From NCBI RefSeq assembly GCF_900111295.1, contig NZ_FOGT01000005.1, positions 1-64,000 on the forward strand: 64,000 nt of DNA, read 5' to 3'. Positions 38,409 to 45,974 of this stretch are shown piece by piece; position 1 is the stretch's first letter, and each line of letters starts with the position of its first letter. This stretch comes from Salipaludibacillus aurantiacus. GTDB lineage: Bacteria > Bacillota > Bacilli > Bacillales > Salisediminibacteriaceae. Both the position numbers and the translations under genes were made by a program. The notes under the pieces were generated by a model that did no database searches, was not told the DNA's origin, and saw only the letters and a program-made list of their open reading frames with translations.

Positions 38409-38765
38409 ATGGCTAGAGTAAAAGGCGGATATGTTGCCCGTCGTCGTCGTAAAAAAGTTTTAAAACTTGCTAAAGGTTATGTAGGATCCAAGCATAGATT
38501 ATTTAAGACAGCACAAGGACAGGTGATGAAATCATTTCAGTACGCTTACCGCGATCGCCGTCAGAAAAAGCGTGATTTCCGTAAGCTTTGGATTGCCCGT
38601 ATTAATGCAGCGGCAAGACTGAATGGTCTTTCATACAACCGTTTCATGCACGGCCTTAAGCAATCAGGAATTGACATGAACCGTAAGATGCTTGCTGATT
38701 TAGCTGTAAACGATGAAAAAGGTTTTTCAGACCTTGCAGAAAAAGCAAAAGCAGGCTTGAAGTAA
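38409..38765 (+). CDS. rplT: 50S ribosomal protein L20
   Basis: A 118-residue bL20 protein with the basic start [20 protein letters not shown] and the globular RNA-binding end [10 protein letters not shown]. Needed for early 50S assembly and the likely repressor of its own operon through the leader at 37332-37552. AAAGGAGGG precedes it. Confidence 0.98.
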   Translation: MARVKGGYVARRRRKKVLKLAKGYVGSKHRLFKTAQGQVMKSFQYAYRDRRQKKRDFRKLWIARINAAARLNGLSYNRFMHGLKQSGIDMNRKMLADLAVNDEKGFSDLAEKAKAGLK

Positions 38766-38783
38766 TTTTAAATTAACTTTTCT

Positions 38784-38835
38784 AAAGGGTGGCGCATAAG
38801 ATTGTTTAATCAATCTTTTGCCGCCCTTTTCTTTT
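38784..38835 (+). terminator. rplT operon terminator
   Basis: GGGTGGC/GCCGCCC and AAGATTG/CAATCTT form a long two-part stem (38787-38826), followed by TTTTCTTTT. Confidence 0.9.
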
Positions 38836-38865
38836 GCATCGGGATATTAAGAAGGGGCCGGTCTT

Positions 38866-39150
38866 ATGCCGTTTAATATAATAACAGGACTAATCATCTT
38901 TTTTATTCTCACTAACATTACAGGAATTATAATGATGGTTTCAGATAAAAGGAGAGCAGGAAAAGGGGCATGGCGTATTTCCGAAAATACTCTTTTATTT
39001 ACCGCCTTCTCCGGAGGGGCTCTTGGCATGCTGATCATTTCAAAAATGATCAGGCACAAAACGAGAAAACTTAAATTTAAAATAGGGCTGCCGGCGATCT
39101 TTGTGTTACAATTAATTATCTTTACAGCTCTTTATATCCTGTTGGATTGA
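38866..39150 (+). CDS. ysdA: DUF1294 membrane protein YsdA
   Basis: A 94-residue membrane protein with two to three helices and the DUF1294 signature DKRRAGKGAWRISE, then GGALGMLIISKMIRHKT. GAAGGGG precedes the start. It follows rplT as ysdA does in B. subtilis. The function is unknown. Confidence 0.9.
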   Translation: MPFNIITGLIIFFILTNITGIIMMVSDKRRAGKGAWRISENTLLFTAFSGGALGMLIISKMIRHKTRKLKFKIGLPAIFVLQLIIFTALYILLD

Positions 39151-39218
39151 CACAATATATAAAGCATGTGTATTTCCGTATAGACATACACTTAAATTGA
39201 GAGGAGGATGACTGCAGC

Positions 39219-39803
39219 ATGGACGACTTCATAGAAGCGATTCCTCACCTGATAAAAGAAGCAGGGTGGCTTGGGCCTGTTCTGTTTATACTGGTCCATT
39301 TAATCAGGCCGCTGTTATTCCTTCCCGTTATTGTCATTTGCATATTGGGAGGTTACTTATTCGGTTTCGTGTACGGCACCCTCTATTCTGTTGCCGGTCT
39401 CTCATTAATGAGTTTAGTATTTTACAAACTTGTTGATATATTTCCTTCTTTCAGGGCCCGTATTTTAAAACTGAAAAAGAAAGTGTTTAAAGACCGGAAT
39501 TTGACAATCGGGCAAGTTATGATTTTGCGAATGATGCCTTTTATTCACTTTCATTTGTTATCTTTATATTTAATGGAAATGACTTCAACCTTTAAGGAAT
39601 ATATGCGTTATTCAGTCATAGGTGTGATTTTGCCGTCTATGCTCTATACAGCATTCGGCCAGGCAATTACTGAAATGCCCTGGTATTTATCCGTGATCTT
39701 TTTCTCGATTCTGGCAGGTGTCTTCTCTTATTTAGGTAAAAGGGGCACGGCAGTATATAAGTGGAACCGTTTTTTTTCACACAAAGCAGTTGAGAGAGGT
39801 TGA
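39219..39803 (+). CDS. TVP38/TMEM64 (VTT domain) membrane protein
   Basis: A 194-residue membrane protein with about five helices. RPLLFLPVIVICILGGYLFG near residue 25-45 and LRMMPFIHFHLLSLY near 110 are typical of the VTT/DedA superfamily, some members of which move lipids across membranes. GAGAGGAGGA precedes the start. It lies between ysdA and ysdB, neighbours in B. subtilis, so it looks inserted; a dispersed hairpin follows it. Confidence 0.85.
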   Translation: MDDFIEAIPHLIKEAGWLGPVLFILVHLIRPLLFLPVIVICILGGYLFGFVYGTLYSVAGLSLMSLVFYKLVDIFPSFRARILKLKKKVFKDRNLTIGQVMILRMMPFIHFHLLSLYLMEMTSTFKEYMRYSVIGVILPSMLYTAFGQAITEMPWYLSVIFFSILAGVFSYLGKRGTAVYKWNRFFSHKAVERG

Positions 39804-39828
39804 GAGAGGATAAAGGCCTTAAAAGCTG

Positions 39829-39893
39829 GGAGAAAAGAATAGGCACCTAAAGAAATCCGAAGAAATATCTTAATAATTCTTCGGATTTTTCGC
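39829..39893 (+). repeat. Dispersed hairpin repeat, copy A (terminator)
   Basis: The leader AAAAGAATAGGCACCTAAAG precedes a stem AAATCCGAAGAA/TTCTTCGGATTT (39853-39864, 39877-39888) and a T-tail. The leader and stem match copies at 48427 and 59858. Confidence 0.75.
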
Positions 39894-39915
39894 TTTGTAC
39901 TCAGGTCGTCTAATC

Positions 39916-39949
39916 AAAAAAAACGCGAAGGCACTAAACGGCTTCGCGT
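39916..39949 (-). terminator. ysdB terminator
   Basis: ACGCGAAG/CTTCGCGT (39923-39930, 39942-39949); read on the minus strand it is followed by a run of Ts. Confidence 0.88.
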
Positions 39950-39983
39950 AAAAGCAATTATTTAAATGTTCTCATTGCACCTT

Positions 39984-40388
39984 TTACTTTCCCTGGCGCT
40001 CCAGCCGTTTCAGTAAATCATTAATGGGACTTCTCCATTCGATTACTGCTTTTGGATAACGCAAAAGCAGTTCTTTTTCAATAAATTTAAAATCCCGGCG
40101 ACTTAAACCTTGGAGCTGATTGATATCTTCTGTTCTGACAATAATAGAAGTGACTTCGAAAGAGTCATCTGTTGCCCCAAGAAATTTTTCCCCTTCGAAC
40201 ATGGCGCTGCCAAAAGTGAAAAATACATTTTTGCGTACGTTATCCGGCTCGTCTAATAAATAAAAACGGCCATCCCGGTAAGCCTTTTCCAGCTTACGGC
40301 GCGGATCAAATAAATACTTAATAACACTGAAGATTATAATTCCTACAGCTATGAGGAGGAATATGCGAAATAGGATCACGGTGATCAT
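39984..40388 (-). CDS. ysdB: Sigma-W pathway protein YsdB
   Basis: A 134-residue protein with one N-terminal membrane helix (about 5-25) and a cytoplasmic domain with RRKLEKAYRDGRFYLLDEPDN as the first conserved part (split: RRKLEKAYRDG, RFYLLDEPDN). The ATG at 40388 sits 8 nt from AAGGAG; the ATG at 40394 is too close. A sigma-W-type promoter lies about 90 nt upstream, in keeping with membership of the cell-envelope stress regulon in B. subtilis. The biochemical role is unknown. Confidence 0.87.
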   Translation of the reverse strand: MITVILFRIFLLIAVGIIIFSVIKYLFDPRRKLEKAYRDGRFYLLDEPDNVRKNVFFTFGSAMFEGEKFLGATDDSFEVTSIIVRTEDINQLQGLSRRDFKFIEKELLLRYPKAVIEWRSPINDLLKRLERQGK

Positions 40389-40477
40389 GATCATCTCTCC
40401 TTCAAAGGGTCTTTTTAATAAGATTCCCTGATTATTTATAAAAAAAAACGAGATATGAAACCTGTCTTGTTATATGC

Positions 40478-40504
40478 TACGATTGGAAAAAGCACAAGGT
40501 TTCA
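40478..40504 (-). promoter_or_regulatory. Sigma-W (ECF) promoter of ysdB
   Basis: On the minus strand TGAAAC (40504-40499), a 17-nt spacer and CGTA (40481-40478). Both boxes are exact; the spacer is one longer than the most common 16. Confidence 0.7.
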
Positions 40505-40595
40505 TAAAATATAAAATATTAGTTGGCAAACAAAACTTTTTACTATTAAAGTATAGTTAATCTTTACAGAAGAAACAAGAAGAAGGTGTATGAGA

Positions 40596-41096
40596 ATGGA
40601 TTTTACAGAATTATTTATGATGCAGAAGAAATTAGACCGTTATATTGAGGCAAAAAACGGCCTGGAAAGTGAACCTTTGCTTGAAAGAAAACTTATGGCT
40701 TTTCAAGTAGAACTTGCAGAGCTGGCAAATGAAACAAGGAGTTTTAAGTTTTGGAGCGGAAAAGGCCCGTCAGAAGATGAGATTATTTTAGAGGAATATG
40801 TGGATGGTATTCATTTTCTTTTGTCGGTTGGAATTGAATATGGGTTAGATAACGAATTTAGCATCCATTACCCTGTCTTGAATAAGGCTTCAGAAAACTG
40901 CCTTGTAAAAAGCTTTTTTACGGTAATGGAAGACTTGCTTACCCTCAGAAAAGAAGAGACAAAGGAAGCCTATGAAAGACTGTTTTCAAATTATTTAAAA
41001 ATTGGAGCTGAGCTTGGTTTTGGACCAGAGGATATTGTTCGTTCCTATGAACAGAAAAATGAAGTCAACCGGCACAGGCAGGATGAAGGGTACTGA
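40596..41096 (+). CDS. Dimeric dUTPase / MazG-like pyrophosphatase
   Basis: Probably hydrolyses dUTP to dUMP and keeps uracil out of DNA. The 166-residue all-alpha protein has the metal-binding helices ELAELANETRSFKFW and EEYVDGIHFLLSVGIE (E-x-x-E and E-x-x-D motifs) of the dimeric dUTPase family. The ATG at 40596 lies 8 nt from AAGGTG; the ATG at 40590 is too close. It is located between ysdB and ysdC. Confidence 0.87.
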   Translation: MDFTELFMMQKKLDRYIEAKNGLESEPLLERKLMAFQVELAELANETRSFKFWSGKGPSEDEIILEEYVDGIHFLLSVGIEYGLDNEFSIHYPVLNKASENCLVKSFFTVMEDLLTLRKEETKEAYERLFSNYLKIGAELGFGPEDIVRSYEQKNEVNRHRQDEGY

Positions 41097-41124
41097 CTAA
41101 AAGTATTTCGTTTTACGAAAAAAA

Positions 41125-41153
41125 TTGAGAAAACGTTTTTTTATAGTTATAAT
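41125..41153 (+). promoter_or_regulatory. ysdC promoter
   Basis: TTGAGA (41125-41130), a 17-nt spacer and a perfect TATAAT (41148-41153). Confidence 0.8.
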
Positions 41154-41196
41154 AGATAAGTACATAATTTTTTGAAAATAAAGGGAGGCACTATTA

Positions 41197-42276
41197 ATGG
41201 AAGAAATGTTAAAGATGCTGAAAGATTTAACAGACGCTAATGGGATACCTGGAAATGAAAGAGAACCGCGTGAAGTAATGAAAAACTACATAGCACCATT
41301 TGCCGAAAGTGTGGAGACAGACCATTTAGGGAGTTTGATAGCTAAAAAAACCGGCACTGTTCAGGATGGACCAAAAATTATGGTGGCAGGGCATCTTGAT
41401 GAAATCGGCTTTATGGTCACACATATCGATGACCGGGGTTTTATTAAATTCCAGCCTGTCGGCGGCTGGTGGGAGCAGGTAATGCTCGCACAGCGTGTAA
41501 CAGTGATGACCCGCAAAGGGAACATTCCAGGGGTGATCGGTTCTAAACCGCCGCATATATTACCTCCTGAAGCCCGAAAAAAATCCGTCGACAAAAAAGA
41601 GATGTTTATTGACATCGGGGCATCGAGTAAAGAGGAAGCAGAAGAATTTGGTGTTCGCCCGGGAGACTCTGTCGTACCGGTTTGTGAGTTTACTGTAATG
41701 AAAAATGAAAAAATGCTTATGGCAAAAGCCTGGGACAACCGGATTGGGTGTGCGATTGCTATTGAGGTACTTCGCCGATTAAAAGATGAAGATCATCCAA
41801 ATACCGTGTATGGTGTAGGAACAGTCCAGGAAGAAGTAGGCCTGCGCGGCGCCCGTACATCTGCCCACTATATTCAGCCGGATATTGGTTTTGGAGTAGA
41901 CGTTGGGATCGCTGGAGATACACCAGGTGTGACTGAAAAAGACGCACTTGCTAAGATGGGGAAAGGTCCTCAGATTATTATGTATGATGCGTCCATGGTT
42001 TCCCATAAAGGCCTCCGCGATTTCGTTACTGATACTGCGGATGAAAAAGAGATTCCATACCAGTTTGATTCAGTCCCTGGAGGCGGAACGGATTCAGGAG
42101 CGATTCACTTAACAGCAAATGGAGTGCCGGCCTTATCTATTACAATTGCAACCCGGTATATCCACACTCATGCAGCTATTCTTCACCGCGATGATTTTGA
42201 GAACGCAGTGCAGCTGATCGTTGAGGTTATTAAGAAAATGGACCGGAAGACGGTTGATCAGATTACATTTGAATAA
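41197..42276 (+). CDS. ysdC: M42 family aminopeptidase YsdC
   Basis: A 359-residue zinc/cobalt aminopeptidase (or endoglucanase-like M42 member) of the tetrahedral TET type. Metal and catalytic residues are visible in [31 protein letters not shown] and GVDVGIAGD, with a late His in [18 protein letters not shown] precedes the start. It is likely a cytosolic peptide-trimming enzyme. Confidence 0.92.
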   Translation: MEEMLKMLKDLTDANGIPGNEREPREVMKNYIAPFAESVETDHLGSLIAKKTGTVQDGPKIMVAGHLDEIGFMVTHIDDRGFIKFQPVGGWWEQVMLAQRVTVMTRKGNIPGVIGSKPPHILPPEARKKSVDKKEMFIDIGASSKEEAEEFGVRPGDSVVPVCEFTVMKNEKMLMAKAWDNRIGCAIAIEVLRRLKDEDHPNTVYGVGTVQEEVGLRGARTSAHYIQPDIGFGVDVGIAGDTPGVTEKDALAKMGKGPQIIMYDASMVSHKGLRDFVTDTADEKEIPYQFDSVPGGGTDSGAIHLTANGVPALSITIATRYIHTHAAILHRDDFENAVQLIVEVIKKMDRKTVDQITFE

Positions 42277-42324
42277 ATACCTGGAAGGCGCTGAATGATA
42301 AAAGCGGCTGTCAGATTACCGATT

Positions 42325-42351
42325 CCCCTGTTTTACAAACAGGGGTTTTTC
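42325..42351 (+). terminator. ysdC terminator
   Basis: Perfect 9-bp stem CCCCTGTTT/AAACAGGGG followed by TTTTT. Confidence 0.92.
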
Positions 42352-42483
42352 TTGTGGCGATGAAGGGGTATGCCTCATGTATACATAAGAATTATGATTA
42401 TTTATTGACGATTGTCGTATGAAATTATTATACTTCACTAAGTGTTTTTACTATTTATACTATTAAAAGTTTGGGGTGTATAT

Positions 42484-43305
42484 ATGCAATCTAGAATTTT
42501 TCGTCTTACGATTATTTTTATTTCCTCAGTAGTAGTCGCTTTTGCTTTTAACTTTTTCCTTCTTCCCCACGAAGTACTTACCGGTGGGGTAACAGGGCTT
42601 GCGATGGTATTTGGCCTTATGACTCCGGTCAATACCGGTTACTGGATTGTCCTGTTAAATATTCCAATCTTAATTTTAGGCTGGATGAAACTGGGGAAAG
42701 AGTTCATTGGAAACAGTGTCTTCTCTGTTGTGGTAACGTCTATTGCTTTAATTTATATTCCTATAATTGAAGTCACCCAGGATGCCTTGCTATCTGCAGT
42801 ATTTGGCGGCGTTATTGCCGGGGCGGCTATCGGGGTTATCATCCGCTTTTACAGTTCCACCGGAGGATTTGATGTAGTCAGTCTCGTCCTGATAAAAAAA
42901 TGGGACGTTCCTTTAGGAGGGCTTATTTTTGCCCTCAACAGTATTGTTGTTTTTATTTCAGGTTTTTTCTTCGCCTGGGAACTCGCGCTCTATACGATGC
43001 TTTCTATTTATATAACAGGGCTAGTTATTGACCGGGTGCACACCCGCCACATTAAACTAAGCTTAATGGTAGTGACAAGCAAAGGAGATGAGCTTAAAAA
43101 AGAACTCCTTGCGAATTTAGTCCGGGGGATTACGGTTATTGAAGGACAGGGAGCATATTCAGGAGAAAGAAAGAAAGTCCTTTACACAGTCATTACCCGT
43201 TATGAATTGGCAATTATCAGGCCGATATTAAAAGAGATCGATCCGCAGGCGTTTGTCAGTGTCAGTGAAAGCATGGAAGTTATGGGAAACTTCAGGAGGG
43301 ACTGA
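42484..43305 (+). CDS. YitT family membrane protein (DUF161/DUF2179)
   Basis: A 273-residue protein with five to six membrane helices (residues 5-185, including FFLLPHEVLTGGVTGLAMVFG and STGGFDVVSLVLIKKWD) and a C-terminal cytoplasmic DUF2179 domain (about 200-270, RGITVIEGQGAYSGERKKVL). The ATG at 42484 follows GGGGTG. Genomes of bacilli carry several paralogues; the substrate is unknown. Confidence 0.9.
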   Translation: MQSRIFRLTIIFISSVVVAFAFNFFLLPHEVLTGGVTGLAMVFGLMTPVNTGYWIVLLNIPILILGWMKLGKEFIGNSVFSVVVTSIALIYIPIIEVTQDALLSAVFGGVIAGAAIGVIIRFYSSTGGFDVVSLVLIKKWDVPLGGLIFALNSIVVFISGFFFAWELALYTMLSIYITGLVIDRVHTRHIKLSLMVVTSKGDELKKELLANLVRGITVIEGQGAYSGERKKVLYTVITRYELAIIRPILKEIDPQAFVSVSESMEVMGNFRRD

Positions 43306-43364
43306 AGTTTCCTGTCTCCCCGCTCCCCTGTTTCATCTTTTTACCGGAGTTTTAGTTTAGATGA

Positions 43365-43400
43365 AAAAGAAAAAGCCTTGAAGCTAAAGTTGCTTCAAGG
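43365..43400 (-). terminator. sspI terminator
   Basis: CCTTGAAGC/GCTTCAAGG (43376-43384, 43392-43400); a T-run follows on the minus strand. Confidence 0.88.
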
Positions 43401-43414
43401 ATCTCTGTAGTGAC

Positions 43415-43627
43415 TTATTGCAATCCCTTTGAAATACGTTCAGTCATAGACTGTTTTTCTTCCTCGTTTGCTTCTTTCCAGAAGACTTCCATTAATACTC
43501 CTAATCCAGGCAGCATTTTTTCTTCTCCGCTTTGAATAGCATCAACGATCGTAGCCTCTACATCTTGTTGGCTGCTTCCTGAGACATTTTGTAAGATAGC
43601 CCCGCGCAAATTAAAGTTAGTAGTCAT
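43415..43627 (-). CDS. sspI: Small acid-soluble spore protein SspI
   Basis: A 70-residue minor SASP matching Ssp[15 protein letters not shown] at the start and [16 protein letters not shown] in the middle. AAGGAGAAA precedes the ATG. It is made in the forespore; a sigma-G-like promoter is visible upstream. It neighbours the SpoU methyltransferase as in B. subtilis. Confidence 0.95.
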   Translation of the reverse strand: MTTNFNLRGAILQNVSGSSQQDVEATIVDAIQSGEEKMLPGLGVLMEVFWKEANEEEKQSMTERISKGLQ

Positions 43628-43689
43628 TTTACATTTCTCCTTTTTTAATTTATAGAGAATTAAATCGTTTTGATTTGTTAATTCTGTTA

Positions 43690-43719
43690 TAGTATGGATA
43701 AAACCTGTAATGAATATGT
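43690..43719 (-). promoter_or_regulatory. Sigma-G-like promoter of sspI
   Basis: On the minus strand ACATA (43719-43715), an 18-nt spacer and CATACTA (43696-43690). The -10 fits CATnnTA exactly and the -35 differs from GHATR at one base. Confidence 0.6.
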
Positions 43720-43788
43720 AACCTGAAAATTTCAGGAGGCTTTTTGTTCCACCCCCTCAAGTTCTGAGATGAAAGGAAAGAAGTTTTT

Positions 43789-44544
43789 ATGGAAATTATT
43801 GAGTCAGCTCAAAACGCAAAAATTAAAGCATGGAAAAAACTTCATACTAAAAAAGAAAGAGATAAATCAGGCCTTTTCTTGATTGAAGGAAAACATTTAA
43901 TTGAAGAAGCGTTAAAATCCCAGTTAAACATAAAGGACTTAGTCATCCAGGAAGGGCGTCAAATGCCTGAAGAGTGGAATGTTAAAGAGCTTACAAAAGT
44001 CTATGTCACAGACCGGGTGATGAAAGAATTAGCAGAAACGGAAACACCCCAGGGGATTGTAGCAGTCTGTGAACAGCCTGAGAAAGAAAACCTTCCTTTG
44101 GATGACGGAAAATACTTATTTATAGATGCTGTACAGGACCCTGGAAATTTAGGGGCGATGATCCGTACAGCTGACGCTGCAGGGATGTCCGGAGTTGTTC
44201 TTGGTCAGGGAACTGCCGACCCTTACAATGGGAAAGTAATTCGTTCAACTCAAGGATCACTGTTTCATTTGCCGATTCAAAAAATGAATCTTGAAGAAGC
44301 AGTGGAAATCTGTAAAGAAAACAAACTGCCTGTGTTTGGAACCAGCTTAAAAGGCAGTACCTACACAGCCATTCAGCCCCAGAAGAAGTTTGCACTTATT
44401 GTCGGTAATGAAGGCAGTGGAGTAAATCCCGGACTGCTTGAACAGACAGACCAGAACTTGTATATTCCCATCTTTGGCGAAGCAGAATCATTAAATGTAG
44501 CCATTGCGACAGGAATATTACTGTACCATTTAAGAGAAAATTAA
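43789..44544 (+). CDS. ysgA: TrmH/SpoU family RNA 2'-O-methyltransferase
   Basis: A 251-residue rRNA/tRNA methyltransferase with an N-terminal substrate-binding domain (1-95, including SGLFLIEGKHLIEEAL) and a knotted SPOUT domain. The motifs are FIDAVQDPGNLGAMIRTADA, IVGNEGSGV and IPIFGEAESLNVAIATGILL. The position next to sspI and before pheST matches B. subtilis ysgA. The target nucleotide cannot be told from sequence. Confidence 0.92.
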   Translation: MEIIESAQNAKIKAWKKLHTKKERDKSGLFLIEGKHLIEEALKSQLNIKDLVIQEGRQMPEEWNVKELTKVYVTDRVMKELAETETPQGIVAVCEQPEKENLPLDDGKYLFIDAVQDPGNLGAMIRTADAAGMSGVVLGQGTADPYNGKVIRSTQGSLFHLPIQKMNLEEAVEICKENKLPVFGTSLKGSTYTAIQPQKKFALIVGNEGSGVNPGLLEQTDQNLYIPIFGEAESLNVAIATGILLYHLREN

Positions 44545-44552
44545 ATTTCCGT

Positions 44553-44581
44553 TTGCGAAATTGCTATAAACCTTATATAAT
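44553..44581 (+). promoter_or_regulatory. pheST promoter
   Basis: TTGCGA (44553-44558), a 17-nt spacer and TATAAT (44576-44581). Confidence 0.75.
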
Positions 44582-44587
44582 ATTCAA

Positions 44588-44860
44588 CATATATGACTTG
44601 AAAAGACAGCGATGGAGAGTAGTACGCCGATTTTCATCCCATTTAGGGAGGAAGTGCCGCAGACTGGAAGCACTTCTATGGGACAACGGCCGAATTCACT
44701 CCGGAGTCGACACCGGAATAGGGCACTCCCCGAAAAGGTGATCCGGCAGGAAGGCCGTTATCTTCTTAAATGAGTGAATCCGCCAGTTGAATTCCGGCGT
44801 ATTAACAAGGGTGGTACCGCGAGCCTTCGTCCCTTACCTAAGGGGGGAGGCTCTTTTTGT
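44588..44860 (+). promoter_or_regulatory. T-box leader of pheST (Phe)
   Basis: It shows GGAGAGTAGTA near the 5' side of stem I, a likely TTC phenylalanine specifier at 44695-44697, the T-box AACAAGGGTGGTACCGCG (44804-44821), and a terminator starting GAGCC and closing GGCTC (44821-44853) with Ts. Confidence 0.93.
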
Positions 44861-44896
44861 TTGCCTCAAATATACATTAGTTAGAGGAGGAAGATT

Positions 44897-45931
44897 ATGT
44901 TAGACCGTCTACAGGAGCTTCACGATGAAGCCATGAAAAAAGTTGCTGAAGCAGAGGACTTAAATGATTTAAAAGAAGTGCGCGTTGCCTATTTAGGAAA
45001 GAAAGGACCAATTACCGAAGTCATGAAGGGAATGGGCAAACTTTCTGCTGAGGAACGCCCAAAAGTAGGACAGAAAGCGAACGAAGTCAGGGAATCTGTA
45101 AAAAGTTATATTGAAGAAAAAGAAAAAGCCTTTGAAGAAGCGGCTATGCTTGAAAAGTTAAAAAAAGAAAGTATCGACGTGACGCTGCCTGGCCGTCCTG
45201 TTTCCAAAGGGAGCCGCCATCCGTTAACCTCTGTTGTTGAAACCATTGAAGACGTATTTATAGGTATGGGCTTTAATGTAGCAGAAGGTCCCGAAGTTGA
45301 AACGGATTATTATAATTTTGAGTCGCTTAACCTGCCTAAACATCATCCGGCAAGGGATATGCAAGACACTTTTTTCATCACTTCAGATCTCTTGTTAAGA
45401 ACGCAGACCTCTCCGGTTCAGACACGAACGATGGAAAAACATGAAGGCCAGGGTCCTGTGAAAATCGTTTGTCCTGGGAAAGTGTACAGACGTGATGAAG
45501 ATGATGCGACCCACTCGCACCAGTTTATGCAAATAGAAGGTCTTGTCGTTGATGAAGGAATCCGCATGAGTGATTTAAAAGGAATTTTTGCTACATTTGT
45601 TAAACAATATTTTGGAGAAGAGCGGGACATTCGTCTCCGTCCAAGCTTTTTCCCTTTTACCGAGCCATCGGCCGAACTTGATATTTCCTGTGCAATGTGC
45701 GGAGGCAAAGGTTGCCGGACATGTAAACAAACTGGATGGATTGAAGTGCTGGGAGCTGGAATGGTACACCCAAATGTGCTGAAAATGGGCGGATTTGATC
45801 CGGACCAATATTCAGGGTTCGCTTTTGGCATGGGGGTAGAACGGTTTGCCATGCTGAAATACGGAATTGACGATATTCGTCATTTCTATACGAATGATAA
45901 ACGGTTTTTAAACCAGTTTACCCGCGTTTAA
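44897..45931 (+). CDS. pheS: Phenylalanyl-tRNA synthetase alpha subunit
   Basis: The catalytic subunit of the (alpha-beta)2 enzyme. The 344-residue protein has an N-terminal coiled coil (1-85) and the class II core: [14 protein letters not shown], motif 2 [20 protein letters not shown] and motif 3 [24 protein letters not shown] precedes the start. It is first in the pheST operon behind a T-box. Confidence 0.97.
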   Translation: MLDRLQELHDEAMKKVAEAEDLNDLKEVRVAYLGKKGPITEVMKGMGKLSAEERPKVGQKANEVRESVKSYIEEKEKAFEEAAMLEKLKKESIDVTLPGRPVSKGSRHPLTSVVETIEDVFIGMGFNVAEGPEVETDYYNFESLNLPKHHPARDMQDTFFITSDLLLRTQTSPVQTRTMEKHEGQGPVKIVCPGKVYRRDEDDATHSHQFMQIEGLVVDEGIRMSDLKGIFATFVKQYFGEERDIRLRPSFFPFTEPSAELDISCAMCGGKGCRTCKQTGWIEVLGAGMVHPNVLKMGGFDPDQYSGFAFGMGVERFAMLKYGIDDIRHFYTNDKRFLNQFTRV

Positions 45932-45974
45932 TTAAAACTGAAAGGGATCAAAGCAATCTAAAGGAGGAAATGAA

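Noticed and set aside
41122-41140. cre-like sequence in the ysdC promoter
   Set aside because: Several mismatches to the consensus at fixed positions; best explained by the -35 and an AT-rich spacer.
44553-44741. 62-codon frame before pheS
   Set aside because: It lies inside the pheST promoter and T-box leader.
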